From: Chaunax sp. Z400
Lineage: Eukaryota > Chordata > Actinopteri > Lophiiformes > Chaunacidae
Direction of reading: 5' to 3'
Assembly (NCBI GenBank): GCA_037577475.1
Contig: CM075187.1
Span: 25,739,810 to 25,803,809, forward strand
DNA length: 64,000 bases
Shown: in pieces, positions 26,261 through 38,414 of the stretch
Layout: the number at the start of each line of letters is the position of its first letter
Position numbering within the stretch: the stretch's first letter is position 1
Translations under genes and position numbers: made by a program
Notes under the pieces: model-generated
Seen by the model: only the letters and a program-made list of their open reading frames with translations
Databases searched by the model: none
What the model was told of the DNA's origin: nothing

Positions 26261-26395
26261 GTCACAGGAAGTGTGGGAGAGAGCAAGGGGGAAGACATGA
26301 GGCAAATGGCCACGGGCAGAATCGAGCCCACGGCCGCCGTTAGAGGACTTTCAGCCTCAGTACATGGGCCGCATGCTCTACCAACTGAGCAGAAC
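26261..26395 (-). repeat. tRNA-derived SINE head, minus strand
   Basis: Read on the minus strand it begins 'tgctcagttggtagagcatg', an A-box. A B-box-like 'gggctcgattctg' follows, and then 'gtggccatttgcctcatgtc' and a CT-rich tail. This is the usual form of one of the tRNA-derived SINEs of percomorph fish, and a different family from the one at 60.5 kb. Confidence 0.75.
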
Positions 26396-27589
26396 AGCAA
26401 ACACTTTCTGTTTTTCAGTAAGGGGCTACGTGAGAAATGTCATCGTCATGCCAAGCCAATCAGAGGCAGATAAGGGAGGGTCACAGCGTCACCGTTGAAG
26501 GATTTGTAAATCCACTGACCTGACCCCTGATAAATGGATACTTCCTCTTTCAGCACTCATATGTAAAGGTGTTAAATGTGTCTACAGTGTCCGTTCAAGA
26601 CCTCTAAGACAGATGTAGATGCACATAAATCTAAAGAGCAAAAACACATTTTTCATTGTGGCTCGCTGGTGTGTGTATCAGATATTCTGAGCCCACTAGA
26701 AATAAAGTGAAGAACACATTGAAGAATCAAGCGTCTTATACTGCAGACGACATGAAGAATGTTAGACCAGGTTTCGGTGTTGGCTTGTAATCCAGCTGTC
26801 AGCTGTGAGGTTGCTCACTGGTGTAATGAGGTGCTAAATTAAACACATTTTAACTGGGGTTTGCCAACTGCATCATAACAAATTAAATGTGGTTTCATAT
26901 GAGTAGAATTGATGTAATGATGCCTTGAAGGGGAAAATACACTGTTTGAATGAGATCATTCTTCTATGGGGAATTATGAAAAGAGAGGATTCCACCTAAT
27001 CCTGAATGCACTATAATTATGGTTTTGTACACTGTGGATTCATGTGTATGAATAACACCAGGAGGTACTTTAGATAAAGTAGAATACAGAAAATAAGCAG
27101 CAGTCTATTACTGTTATTCTCAGAACATGCATTTTTCCGTCTATGAGGCTGTTTTCCTGAGGTCTACAGGTTGTTTCTGTATTTTTGCTCTAAGGGTAAG
27201 TTTTCATTCAGCACATGTTCTTTTTAATATCACATCACCCCACTCTCTATTTCCCTTATAATGAAGACAGAATGGGTTGCATGACAATGACAGAGACATT
27301 TATAACTAAACAATGTCATAAGAATGCCTAATAAATGTTCCGATATTGTACATTTTTAAGATCACACGTAGCTGTAAATTCTGTTGAAGCTTTATTTTAC
27401 AAGCTTTGTAAAAATGATGCATCTGTGTGTTTCTCTGTGCTCAAGGATATTTGACAGGTTTGGTTTGTGGAAACATTGTAAATTATAACTTTAGTTGGGA
27501 GAGGGGTTTATCTGGGGTCGGTGTGGGTCTAAAACTGCTTGTCACTAATCTTACCCCTGAGTAACACCTGAAAATGTAATGGAATTAGA

Positions 27590-27955
27590 CAAAAATGAGT
27601 ACATTTACTCAAGTACCAGTACTAAACTGGAGTATTTCTCTTTTCTACTACATCTCAGAGGCGGATATTACAGGCTACTTTTTACTTCACATTTGACTGA
27701 CAGCATTAGTTACTAATTATTGTTTAGATTACAGTTTTTTTTATACCCTTCAGTTCAGACTATAGCAGAAAAACTTGCTAAATTTAGCCCAACGTTAAAC
27801 ATCTACAGCATAAAATGCAACATACACATGAATGCAGCATTAATATTAATCCAAAAACATCAAATATAATAGTAAAACACTGACACGGAACATTTTACTG
27901 CACAATGAGTACTTTTACCTTTCATAATTTAAATACATTTTGCTGATGATTGCAT
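27590..27955 (+). repeat. degenerate interspersed repeat
   Basis: 'gtacatttactcaagtacca', 'tactacatctcagaggcgga', 'tactttttacttcacatttg' and, at the end, 'gagtacttttacctttcata' are the ordered landmarks of a widespread fish repeat. The copy is eroded and non-coding. Confidence 0.5.
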
Positions 27956-30900
27956 GTTTTCACAGTGTGATTTTACTGCTTTTACTAAGGGATCTGAAAA
28001 ATCCATCCACATAGTGCAGCCCATCTTTATCATTCATCCTACTTATGCTCATTGTCACAAAATCATTGACTCCTCCACCAGAATTCACTTCCCAGTGAAT
28101 TATCTTGCATGCTTGTGGTTCAAAGAAGCGACCACTGTTGCGTTTACAGTCCGTGACATTTCCCTAAGCTTGTTACATTCTGCGCTGGCCGTCTGACCTG
28201 GAAAAGATGAAGCAAAGATGGAGAGTGAGTGAAAAGACATGTATGGCCTGAGAGCATGAGATCTGTGTCAGTATTTACATATCCAGCAGTCCCAGAGCCA
28301 CATTAATATTTATTTAGAGTTGTATTTCTTTCCACCTGGAGAACATTAGTCTAATTTTCAATCTGTTTTGGGTCTCCACCTACTCCTGAGGGAACTATGT
28401 GGCCTTTCAGCTGCTAAATGCTAAAAAATGTTCACCATGCGAGTTTTATCTGTCTGCTGTTTGGTGCTTAGCAGGTGTTTTTATCAGAGCTGGTCTATGG
28501 AAACACTTACCTGCTACCACTGGGAACACGGTTGATAAAAGCAGTGGGACATGTGAGTGAAGCTGTGTGCTGTGAAATCTCAACATTGGGCAGAACGACA
28601 CTAAAAAGCTCCTCAGAGCTGAGAGAAACTGCAGAGTTGGGTCGATTCTCTGTGCCTTCATCATTATGGACTCCTTTCACATTAACCATGTGACCCATTC
28701 GTAATATAAAATATTGATCAATGCAGCTTTAAGCTTCTGAGCACAGGCCTGAATATGTTTTCAAACTCACAACTTACAGTGCATCTTTGAGACACACAAA
28801 TCTCTGAGATCTTTGAGATTTACACAAATCCTTTTACATGTGTATGAATTATTTAACATTCCATACATACAAAATGTGCGTCCAGTCAGAAAATATTTCT
28901 TTCCTTCACCTTTAGCGATGTTGAAACTACCATAGGCTCTGGGGGGGTGAGGGTGGGAGGGGTATCCATGTGCATACCTGTCAGATAAAGAGAAGGTCAT
29001 GGAGTTGCGTGTTTTTACGGATTCTACTGCTTCTCTTGTCAAAACCCTCCCTCCTCTGCCTCTGATTGGTTAACCTGATGTTCCTACACCAAGCCATTTG
29101 AACTTAATGTTACTGTTTATCTGTGGAGTTAATTCTAAAGGACTAGGATTTAACAGTTTGAGTCTAACATAGATGATTTCTGCTTTCTTGCAATAAAGCA
29201 AACAGCCAACAGTGGTGCTGATACAGCAGACGGAGATCCATAGTTTCACTTATAAACTATAGAAGACTTCTTTGGCAGTCACAGTTGTGTCTTTGGACCA
29301 GGTAGAGTTGACGGTGTCTGCAGGGTGGGGGCTCCTCCACCCTCACAGAGCTTGGAGGAACAATAGACGTAACCAGAGCTAACTAACATTGGTGTGGTCA
29401 CACAGTTGATCCACTCTGCGAAGCCTTGAGGAAGTGCAGTGACCACAAGAGGAGCAGCGGCAGGCCAGATAGCAGGGACTGTGGCAGCCAAAGGTCAGTG
29501 CCACAGGGGAGACTTCACCTCCACTGCATCAGGACCACTGCTGGATGTTTGCTGTATAAACCAGCTCCAAGAAAAACAGACAACTAGAAGCACACTCAGA
29601 GAGCAAATGCCTTAACCAAGGCCAATAATGCACTCTGCTAGGATATGCAAATCTGCAAGGGCAAATATTTGTGTTTAAATTTCCAAAAGTATTAGAATTC
29701 TGTCAAAATATGGTTGTATGTATTTGAAGCATCAGCATCACCACTCAGTCATCACTTACAACCCACTAGAAGTTTGTGGTGGTATCTGCAGAGACCCTCT
29801 GTGTGCCTGTATTTTCTTCTTATCATCATCCTCCACAAAAGAGGAGGGGCATACAAAATAGGCTCCATCTGTTCGTCTTGTTTATGGAGCATAACTAAAA
29901 AACACTTTTCATAAAACTTTCTACACACAACAAACATGTTCTGAAGTGGTGCCTTTTACTATTTAGGGATTTTTGTCTTTTGGATTTTTCCGTTTTCATG
30001 GTAACAAGTTGAATTTAGTCTCATGCTGTGCGTGGGATTTGACCTAGATGAGAGTTTCAAAACTGTTTTTAATTTTGAAAACGGAACATATTTCTCCCAT
30101 ACAAAAATTAACAAAAATTGTAATTAACACGAACAATTGAAATAACTTAATGTCTTTTTTTATTGAAATGCACCCATGGTGGGGGACCCTCAGTATTCCA
30201 TGCTTGATATTATTATTTTGCTGTGTTGGGAAGGTTTCTGTTCATCATTCTTTGCGTCGTGGGTTTGTTACCCCCAGCTAAATAACAGTATGCAGGGTGT
30301 GAGAACAAACTGTAAACTGAAATTCGAATGATGAAATTACATCCCTGTCTCTGTCTCTCTCCAGTGCTCTGTCTGTGTCATGGATGTATAAAGAGCTGGA
30401 GGTGTGTCTGTGTTTGACGTCTGATTTCACACAAAATGCAGCACCTTCTGCAGGGTGTGAGTGTTTTTTTTTTCGTGCTTTATAACATAACTGCTGTGAA
30501 GCAATCACACACTCAGATAATAACGTTTTATTTGTCTGATTCACTGGTCTGATGTCCTTAATGCAGTTCCCTCCCTTTACTCTCTAGCTTGCTCGCCCAC
30601 CGCTGGGAAAGAGGGGCCAACCTGCAAGTAAATCCTATTCGTGGAAAGTGAAAAATAATTTAATGGTTCCTCTTGGCCAATTTTACAGACTTCCTCCAAG
30701 TTACAAGTCTGTAATCTTGCTGAAAACAAACAAAGAACAAACTGGAATAAAACCATAATGATTACCAGAGCTACACATAGCAATCAATGAAGGCAACCTA
30801 TCAGAGGCAGAGTGGGGGGTGTCTTGCCAGAATTGTGGTGGCATCACATGGAGAGGTGGATGGAAACACTGGAGAAAGCTGTGTGACCTGAAAGCTTTGT

Positions 30901-31119
30901 TAGAAGCCCAGCTCAGTGTGTCACCATCTGTATCACTGAACACACACAGCAGGTGCTTCTTGTTCCCTTTGATTGTTTGACCGTCTGAGATTTTCAGTCT
31001 TTAGGTGTCCCTTGCTCTTTCAGAAAGTCACGCAGGTGTCCGTGGTGCAGAAGAACAAAAGGGATTGCAAGGATTGTATCATATGTTATTAACTTTGACC
31101 TCTCTGCAGAAATAATGAC

Positions 31120-31245
31120 GGTGGTCCCGGTGTTGCATTAGGAAGGGCATCCAGTGTAAAACCTCTGCCAGTTCAACGATGTGGATGGAAAAATCTGCTG
31201 TTGTGACCCCTAATCTGGAGCAACCAAAAGAAAAAGAAGATTTCT
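31120..31245 (+). repeat. RTE-like LINE 3' tail
   Basis: 'aggaagggcatccagtgtaa', 'ctgctgttgtgacccctaat' and an AAAGAAAAAGAAG end are the 3' landmarks of fish RTE-type LINEs. Only the tail is present. Confidence 0.5.
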
Positions 31246-31948
31246 CTCTCTTGTGCATTTTAAGCAGGAAGTTGTGCAGGATTAGATCAATAAAGTTTGA
31301 TTGAAAGCCATATTTATTACTTTAATGTTTTGGATCATACTGGAGCTATATGACAGATTTTTATGCTTTGGTTCTCAACCCCTGCATTCTGTAACAAACC
31401 TAGTAGCAAAAGAAAGTTCAGTAAATCAAATCACCGTCTGTGTCTCGGTAAATATGTTGAATATTGTGTTTCATTGCTTCGTTTTGCTACATTAAGCTCT
31501 GCGGTGAAACAAGCCTGACAGTTTGTTGTGTTGAAGCTATTTTGTCCTGGCGGGACACACACAGCGGGACACTCCTTTTACAGAAAACTGTTATGAATGA
31601 CTCTTCACCTGAAGACAACATGCAATTCCCTCTTCACTGTCCAGGAGCACCACATTGATTATGTGCACTAAAAATATAGCAAAAAAACCCCAATCCTATC
31701 TTCCAGTCTGTCGCATTTCCACCCCCGTTTACACTGTCACTGTTCATCCCTGCTGGGGCCCACTTCAGGTTCTCTCTTAATTTATTTCTATCTGTGCCAT
31801 GAGACCACATGGCACACTGGTCTGTGAGACGCGACTGAGCTCTGCTGGCTGAGGAGGGATCGGGGCAGTGATTGTGCAATATAAACTGATGATGTCATCT
31901 GATCCCGGCTGCTGGACCGATACATGAGAGGTTTCCTAACCTTTGACA

Positions 31949-32064
31949 TGATGAGCTGGCGACTTGTCCAGGGCGTAACACAATGTCAGCTGGGATAGGC
32001 TCCAGCTCCCGCTTGACTCTGGAAAAGGATTAGCGGTTATAGAAAACGGATCGACAAATGGATC
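31949..32064 (+). repeat. SINE 3'-part fragment
   Basis: 'gatgagctggcgacttgtcc', 'atgtcagctgggataggctc' and 'aggattagcggttatagaaa' place it in the same family as 11,501-11,797. The head is missing. Confidence 0.7.
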
Positions 32065-32224
32065 TTTTTTTTTTGGCTCTTACTATTGAGAGTTTTGGTC
32101 ATTGTGGAGGCATCTTAACATCTTAACATCTTAACAGATAACAGATATTGTGGAACCCATAGTGTGAGGCAAAACACTAAATATAAACAGTAGTAAGCTA
32201 CAAAAGCATATCAAGTGGTAGTAC

Positions 32225-32705
32225 AAGTCATTTTTATTTTTATTTATTTATTTCACCTTCTTTATTTAACCAGGAAGTCTCGTGGAGATTAAAAATGTCT
32301 TTTGCAATAGAGACCTGGCCAAGGCAGCCAATCAGACATCTTAAAATGCAACTAATACAACATGTTACACAAAAATCTACAATAAAACATCAACTATAAA
32401 TGCATAGTGGCCTTTCAAGAAAATCATGCACGTCTCCATCACCACATTCTTCATAATACTTGTAAATCAAATTTTAGATCCTTTTGTAAAGTGTTCCATG
32501 CCCATGGTGCATAGTAGGAGAATTTTTGCCAGATTTATCAAAATTGGGGTTAGATTGAAAAGCAGCCACTTAGAAGAGTGTAGCTGTTAACTACCAGAGG
32601 TAACACAGAGAAGGTACAGAGACAGGCTAGAAGTTAACACAGTATTGCTTTATAGATAAAAATGTACCAGTGCTGTTGTCTGTAGGTGGTCCTAGACGTC
32701 CAACC
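32225..32705 (-). repeat. retroposon fragment, minus strand
   Basis: A TTTATTTATTTATTTC start is followed by 'ctttatttaaccaggaagtc' and 'agagacctggccaaggcagc', then AT-rich non-coding sequence. These are the reverse-oriented 3' sequence of a common fish retroposon. The 5' limit is uncertain. Confidence 0.5.
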
Positions 32706-33236
32706 CACCAAATCACACAGAATGTAGTGATGAGTGAGGGACTTGAATGAATGGTTCACTGAATCAAGGCTACTTAAAGTGGATGAGGATGCGTGCATGT
32801 GCAATATATCACCGTATGTCCTCCATGAAATCTCTGGAATATTTTAAGTTAGTGTAGGCTTGACTGCACAGATCTATAGAAATATTTATTTTACTAAGTT
32901 CATGGAGGAACATGTAGTTATTGTTTTTAAAGCTGCTTTTCTTTCTTTCCAGTCACCAGCTGCACTGAAAGAAAAATGTTGCAATGGGCATATGAGTATT
33001 GGATAATTTGTTATTGTGATGACTTATAGATTTATTACAATAAAAGTATTAAAATAAATCTGAATTGAGTGTTTCATTGTCATTTGTAATGATAAATAAA
33101 TAAATCTGTGACATTTGTGAATAAGTCTGATAAGATGTAAATGTACATAAAACTGCTTATTGCTGATTTATCTAAATATGAGTCATGAAGTGATGAACCT
33201 CACCCTCTCCTCTCTCTGCCTGTCTTCCTCCTACAG

Positions 33237-33264
33237 TCTGAAGAATCAGATATGTGTCCAGTGA
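33237..33264 (+). CDS. zmat4: zmat4 last coding exon
   Basis: After a CT-rich tract and CAG at 33,234-33,236, the first T completes the codon left open at 12,036 (AA plus T, Asn). The frame then reads LKNQICVQ and stops at 33,262-33,264. The joined C-terminus is GSKHQNNLKNQICVQ. I recall human ZMAT4 ending shortly after KHQ with an LKN-type tail, so both the frame and the ending support the join to 11,940-12,036. The coding part is only 28 nt, too short to be found without splicing logic. The fish tail is a few residues longer than the human one as I remember it. Confidence 0.82.
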
Positions 33265-33460
33265 GCGTGGGACGAAGATAAAAACCAACTATTGGATTGA
33301 TGTCAGACAAGCTGTGGACAGCTTGCCCTGCTTTTTCTGCCTCTGCCCTGCACCTGATCTCCTCCACATCATCTCGATTTGTCTTTCTCCGTCTCTTCTT
33401 TCTCTCTGTCTGTTTTTGCCTCTCGGACAAGGAGGAAAATAAACTTGTTTTTTTGTTTTT
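33265..33460 (+). other. zmat4: zmat4 3' UTR
   Basis: This runs from the stop codon to just past the poly(A) signal. It is pyrimidine-rich (CTTTCTCCGTCTC-like) and non-coding; small reverse-strand ORFs rich in K and R are the complement of that tract. The end is inferred from the signal position. Confidence 0.6.
33438..33443 (+). terminator. zmat4: zmat4 poly(A) signal AATAAA
   Basis: A canonical AATAAA followed within 10-20 bases by a T/GT-rich element ('cttgtttttttgtttttgt'), the normal arrangement for cleavage near 33,455-33,465. It is the first such combination after the stop. Confidence 0.65.
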
Positions 33461-34287
33461 GTAATGCGCCACACTGCATTAACGCTCTCACCTTGCAGTA
33501 TACGGTTCCTTTAAAGACAGTTTTTTTTGCCTTGCTGGCCTGACCTTTGACATTCCACTGCAGTGCTGTGTTTTTATCCACAGTCTTAGAGCATTAAAGT
33601 GGATCTGATAAACGGCAGCCTTTCTAAATAACGCATGCACTACATTATATTTTATTTTGCACAATATGTTGGTGGGATTTTTAATTGAGAAGACGAGGGT
33701 TGTATGCTTTTACTTGAAAGATACAGCATAATTATTTGAAATAAAAGGGATATACATTATTTAACATTGGCGGCTAACTAACTCTGAGTAATTAATTGTT
33801 TATGCTCTGGATTCTATCTTGTACACACAGTACAACTCAACTATAACACTTTTATTGCATACACGCTTGCAGTGGAGCTGAATCCCTGTGTGACTTAAAG
33901 GGGTTGATGGCAATAATGACACTGGTTGGAATGGTTTGAATGGTCTTCTTTGGGCTGTACTGAACTGTAAATAACTTCTGTCTGAGGCTCTACTAGTGCT
34001 TTAAGGAGACCAGCAGCATTAATGCGATGCATCTTTATCAACACAATTTTTTTTAAATCCTTTAAAGGATAATTCAAATTTAACAATGTATATTTTTGCA
34101 GCTTTAGCCAACATTCTTATTAGTAATGATAACACTGCACTCAACAGGTTCCTGCTGAGGTCTAGGAACACTGATAAAAAGTACACAAGAAGTTAGACCA
34201 ATAGACAAACAGGAAAATTAAGGCAAACAAATAGTTTTTAGCTAAATTTGACCCTGCAGAGTCAGCAGGCTAAACAAGTTACCTAGG

Positions 34288-34380
34288 GGGCTGCAACGAC
34301 GCATTGATGACAAAGATTACGTCGACTACTTGAATACGTTGATTTACGCAGAATGCGTCGACTCGTCGCTCTGTTTACGT
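34288..34380. mobile_element. hAT-type transposon end, fragment
   Basis: 'gggctgcaacgacgcattga' followed by GTCGAC-containing blocks ('attacgtcgactacttgaat' and 'gcgtcgactcgtcgctctgt') is the end sequence of a family of fish hAT elements. The other end is not present nearby. Confidence 0.5.
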
Positions 34381-34640
34381 TGCTCCTCAATGAAGACGCC
34401 CAAGTGTCCTTGGACAAACCCCGAATTGCTTCTGATGGCTGTTTCATCTGTGCGTGAGTGTATGTGTGAATGTCTAAGCATAGAAATATTGTTGGAAACT
34501 CTGCTCGAGATCAGCAAGTCGTTTCCTGCCAACATTGTATGAACGTGTGTGTCAGTGGGTGAATGTGGCAAACTGCTTTGAGGAGTCAGTAGACTTTAAA
34601 ATCACTATATACTGCAGTCGATTTACAATTCTACTCCAAA
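34381..34640 (+). repeat. degenerate SINE body
   Basis: 'gcccaagtgtccttggacaa', 'ccgaattgcttctgatggct', 'gtatgtgtgaatgtctaagc', 'gtggcaaactgctttgagga' and 'tcactatata' follow the order of the body and tail of the SINE at 60,517-60,818. The tRNA head is missing, having been replaced by or fused to the hAT end on its left. Confidence 0.55.
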
Positions 34641-36138
34641 CTGTTTCCAAATGTTTAAATGATCTGATCCGTGACTCAAAAACTGCGATCCAATCCGAAC
34701 CGTGAGTTTGGTGATCCGTTGCACTTCTAGACATCACCATAAACTGGCACAAAATAGATAATATGGCTTGACTTCTAGCTTCTTGCAGCCTGACTGAACA
34801 CCTGACCGCTCAGCTGTCTTGCCATTTGCTACTCCTAGATCTCAGCAGTTATGCTGGTGAGGACATTGTTATGATGTCACAAAAGTTGAGGTAAATCGAA
34901 ACGCAACATTCTTTTGATGATGATCAAATGAACAAATCAAAAACGGTCTTTCTTTTGCTGTATAATGCAACATATACAGTCGACTGTATGTGCTCAGTGT
35001 TACAGGCTTACAGATATTTTCTCCAGCTAAGATGCTTTCATTTCAGTATGGTCTTCATCTCAGGGAGGTGTAACTGGCTGCTGTGGTGACTTTCACATGT
35101 ACTGAATCCATTCCACTATAGAGCCTTCTAGAATGTGTTGGTAGGAAAGGTAAACGGTCTGAACCATAACTGTTTTACGATAAGAGTATCAATATTGTGG
35201 TGTGTTTCAAAGGGTATTTCAGCTTTATATAGAGATATATCTTATTCAGAGCTAATGTAGCATTCTTCTTTCTTACATGTCATTTAAACAAATTAAAGAC
35301 GTGGACTTTAAAGCCAGTGTTGTACACATGAGACCTACAGGGACCATTATAACAGATTAACTTGTCACTGTTGTGGATCTGATTAATTTGTAATTCTTGT
35401 CTGTTTACAGTCGAAGTGATTTCTACTACTGTTTCACTGCAGAAATGTGTTTGATCAAAATGTAGCTCGCATTGTTAAATTTATTTTGCAGACACCTCTA
35501 AGTTTTATAGACAGCTGGAAGCACTTGAACATTAAAGCTGAGGTTTCATCCTGTAGAGAAGGAGAAAAATAAACCATCATCAAGCATCATGGACTGAAAG
35601 CAACCTGTTGCTGTCTGATGTCAGAGCCGCCACCCGATGTGAGAGGCTCCACCGCCAACGATGTTAACAACGATTTATAGAAATGTGTTTTTTAATATTG
35701 CAAAATGAGACATGCATGTTTGATTTATTATTGCAAGTCCAAAAAAACTCAGCCTGATTGATAACATTTCTGATGGATCAGTCATTTGTCCGTCACAGAT
35801 CCACCTCTCATACATCCTCTAGTCCCCTCGTGCTCTGGGTTATGTGCTCTATTGTGTCTAAAAAGAGAATAAAAGACACTTGCAACTACATAAGTACTGC
35901 TTTTATCATGTTTACAATAATTAAAGCTATGTCTCTGTGTATGTTGATATATCACTGTAATTAATCAGAACATGTTACACACCAGGTGGAAAAAACAGAA
36001 GGGAATTTGAAATCACTACACATATGACATCTAAGGCAGTTTTCTTATTTCTTATTCTAATAACAATATTTTAAAATGTTGATTTGTTGTACTTAGGTAA
36101 ATAAATTGGTGCTGATTGGTTGCTTCACCTTTAACATG

Positions 36139-36890
36139 TATACTGAGCAACAGTGGAAACGCATAATTTTAAAAACCCAATATTTTCCTTTCACTTGCCC
36201 TAATCTACTGAAACAAACAAACATGCGATTCACTGAAGTGATTTTTTTAAGTACCCGCAACCAAAACATGTTAAATCATGAAGAACCATCATTTAGTCAT
36301 AACATAGAAATGTGCATTTCAGAGTAAACGATGATCTTGGTGAGATTTTTTTGTGCATGATTGAAAAGACCTGGCCAAAGCAATAAAATCCTGGGTCTAA
36401 TTAATGTCCTACTGAAACAACTGATGATTCAATGGCTTCCACAAAATTTACATGACCAGGCAGTTGAGATGCTGATGGCTGGAACTCAGCAGACACATGT
36501 AGCGCAGATGTTACAGATGTTATGGCTCATTGCACAGTGGAGGCAGATCACATTTAGTGACAAGTCCAGATTTAATTTGCACAGAGCTGATGGTTGTAGG
36601 CGTGTGTATCATCGTTGTGGGGAAAGCTATCCTGCAGCATACATCCATAAGTGGACCGTTTTGGTGGTGTTGTCATGATGTGGGGAGCTATTGCTAATGG
36701 ATGGCGGTCAGACCTGCTCCACATCCACGGTACACTGACAGCTATCTGAAACCAAGATACGGTCCTAGGTCCACGTCATTCCCAAGATACAGCAATCAGG
36801 CATCACCTTCATGCATGACAATGACAATGCCAGACCACATGTGGCTCATGTCTGTCTTGACATGAGCCACATGTGGTCTTGAAAAGATAG
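36139..36890 (+). mobile_element. Tc1-like transposon, 3'-truncated
   Basis: The left terminal repeat starts at 36,141 (TACTGAGCAACAGTGGAAAC) after a TA. The interior has transposase fragments: EMLMAGTQQTHVAQMLQML, then ITFSDKSRFNLHRADGCRRV (the first catalytic D region, with K where E is common), then HRCGESYPAAYIH. Nucleotides after 36,675 match the GGVVMMWGAI and FMHDNARPH regions of the copy at 60,086-61,555 in another frame. The right part, including the last catalytic residue and the right terminal repeat, is lost at about 36,880. Frameshifts make it dead. Confidence 0.8.
36832..36879. repeat. snap-back 21-bp inverted repeat at a truncated Tc1 end
   Basis: The arm at 36,832-36,852 is the perfect reverse complement of 36,859-36,879, with a 6-nt spacer. 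The left arm is normal transposon sequence (present once at about 61,077-61,098 in the other copy). The right arm is an inverted copy added where the element is cut. Confidence 0.9.
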
Positions 36891-38414
36891 AAAAGACAAG
36901 TGAAATAATAAAAAAAATCAAATAGAGCAAAACATCACAACACATCAAAGTGGATTCCATCATTGTCGTCCACTGAGTAAAATGCTGTCTAGATCACAAC
37001 AATATGTGATTTCCGTGTCTTCTGGACGTCCTCATTTGAGTCAGAATGACATCTTTTATGTCTTTTTTGGCCATTGTATAGATGTCATTGTATTGTCTCT
37101 GACTGTTTGTCTGTCAACTGGCAGTACATCTTTTTTTCAGTGTCATTTATCAGCTAATTCTAGTTTTTGATGGATGTCCAGATTATGGCCTGGCCCAAAG
37201 AATGATATCAACCTGTTTTAATAGGTCAAAAGATGCTCAGTGAGATTAACGTTAGGGTTATGGTTAATATAGGTTTTTGTTTTGTTTGTTTGTTATTTTT
37301 TTTGAGTATCATTTTAAAACTTGTCTTACAGGAGGGTTTGCCGTCCAGATAGAAGTCTCTCACAGTCTGTATTCGGCCAATTAATTTGTAACCCCCGGAT
37401 TATAAAAACCATCCACAGTGTCTGACTGTCTATTTATGTTACCAATATTCACTTTATATGTCTAACGAGCGGAGACATTGACACTGTTTGACAATGAAAG
37501 ATAGATGAAGACAGAGAAAATGAAATATGGAGACTGAGGACCACAGGACAGAAGAGGAGAGAGGATGGGTCAGTATTACATTATTGTGTTGATGCGGATG
37601 TAAAATTGAGTTTTACAGGATTAAAACCAAGGACAAAACAGACATAGAACAGAATTGATGCTTCAGCTATCAAAGCCTTCTGCAGCTCAGCATCCATTTC
37701 ATGAGTGATTGGATATAAAATACAGCAGCCAGACTGAGATTCAAAATGATCCAGGTCAGAGCGTATTCACCTAAAACCCCCATCATTCCACACCATACAT
37801 CATCCATCAGCCAGAGACGGTTATCACAGCTGATGCAAACCTCAAATTAATACTTTTTACAATGACTCCAATTTTTCCAAATCAACAACTCACAAAGAAC
37901 AACTGATTACAAGCATTATTTGCATTATTAGACGCTAACAACTGCATGACTGACAGGTAGAGACAGGAAGATAACAAAGCTCGCTGTACAACAGTAATTA
38001 CTTGTCTGATCACTTGTCGCAGTGACAGAGATTTCAGTGAACTGACAGGATATAAAGAGTAGAGTAGGATATAAGTTATGCAGTTTTAACAGCTTTTTAA
38101 TCAGGGAAAATACCTAAACTGACTGACAAGTTTGGCATAAATATAAACGTAGATGAAATCATCTTTAAATCATTTGCTATCATAACACCCTGTGGTTTGT
38201 TCGTTTGTTTTCACACTACTGATGAATCACTCCAGGGTTTGATTGGAAGCGACACAAGACCACCTTTTCTCGGAGATCTCAGCCTATTTTGAAGATTTTT
38301 GGTTACTGCACCGGTTTCTTAACTCTGTCTGTGCATGTGTATATGAATAAAATGGAGCATTTGGGACACAATGAAGTCATGAACACAATTCACACATGAC
38401 CATTATTGCTTTAC
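36891..38414. other. intergenic, no feature seen
   Basis: AT-rich sequence with no recognisable exon or repeat. The small ORFs have no domain. Confidence 0.5.

Larger units (their letters stand above)
12037..33236 (+). other. zmat4: zmat4 last intron, 21.2 kb
   Basis: The donor is GTGAGT at 12,037, and the acceptor is a long CT-rich tract plus CAG ending at 33,236. The phase matches on both sides, since two bases of a codon are left by the donor exon and one is supplied by the acceptor exon. The intron contains repeat relics listed separately: LINE pieces, SINEs, a Harbinger transposase relic and a hAT-like MITE. T- and A-rich tracts lie near 13,998-14,050. Between these I see no feature I can support; the small ORFs there do not join into an exon chain. 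Confidence 0.8.
33465..36138. other. intergenic, mostly unique AT-rich
   Basis: Between the zmat4 3' end and the first Tc1-like element I see only the hAT end and SINE-like remnant at 34,288-34,640. There is no supported exon. The short ORFs on both strands lack domains. Confidence 0.5.

Noticed and set aside
28446..28698. Three overlapping 60-70 aa ORFs
   Set aside because: They lie on both strands in one place, with no domain and no splice-consistent chain, inside the zmat4 intron.
33200..33581. Lysine/arginine-rich minus-strand ORFs
   Set aside because: They are the complement of the CT-rich zmat4 3' UTR and splice tract, and they overlap one another in three frames.
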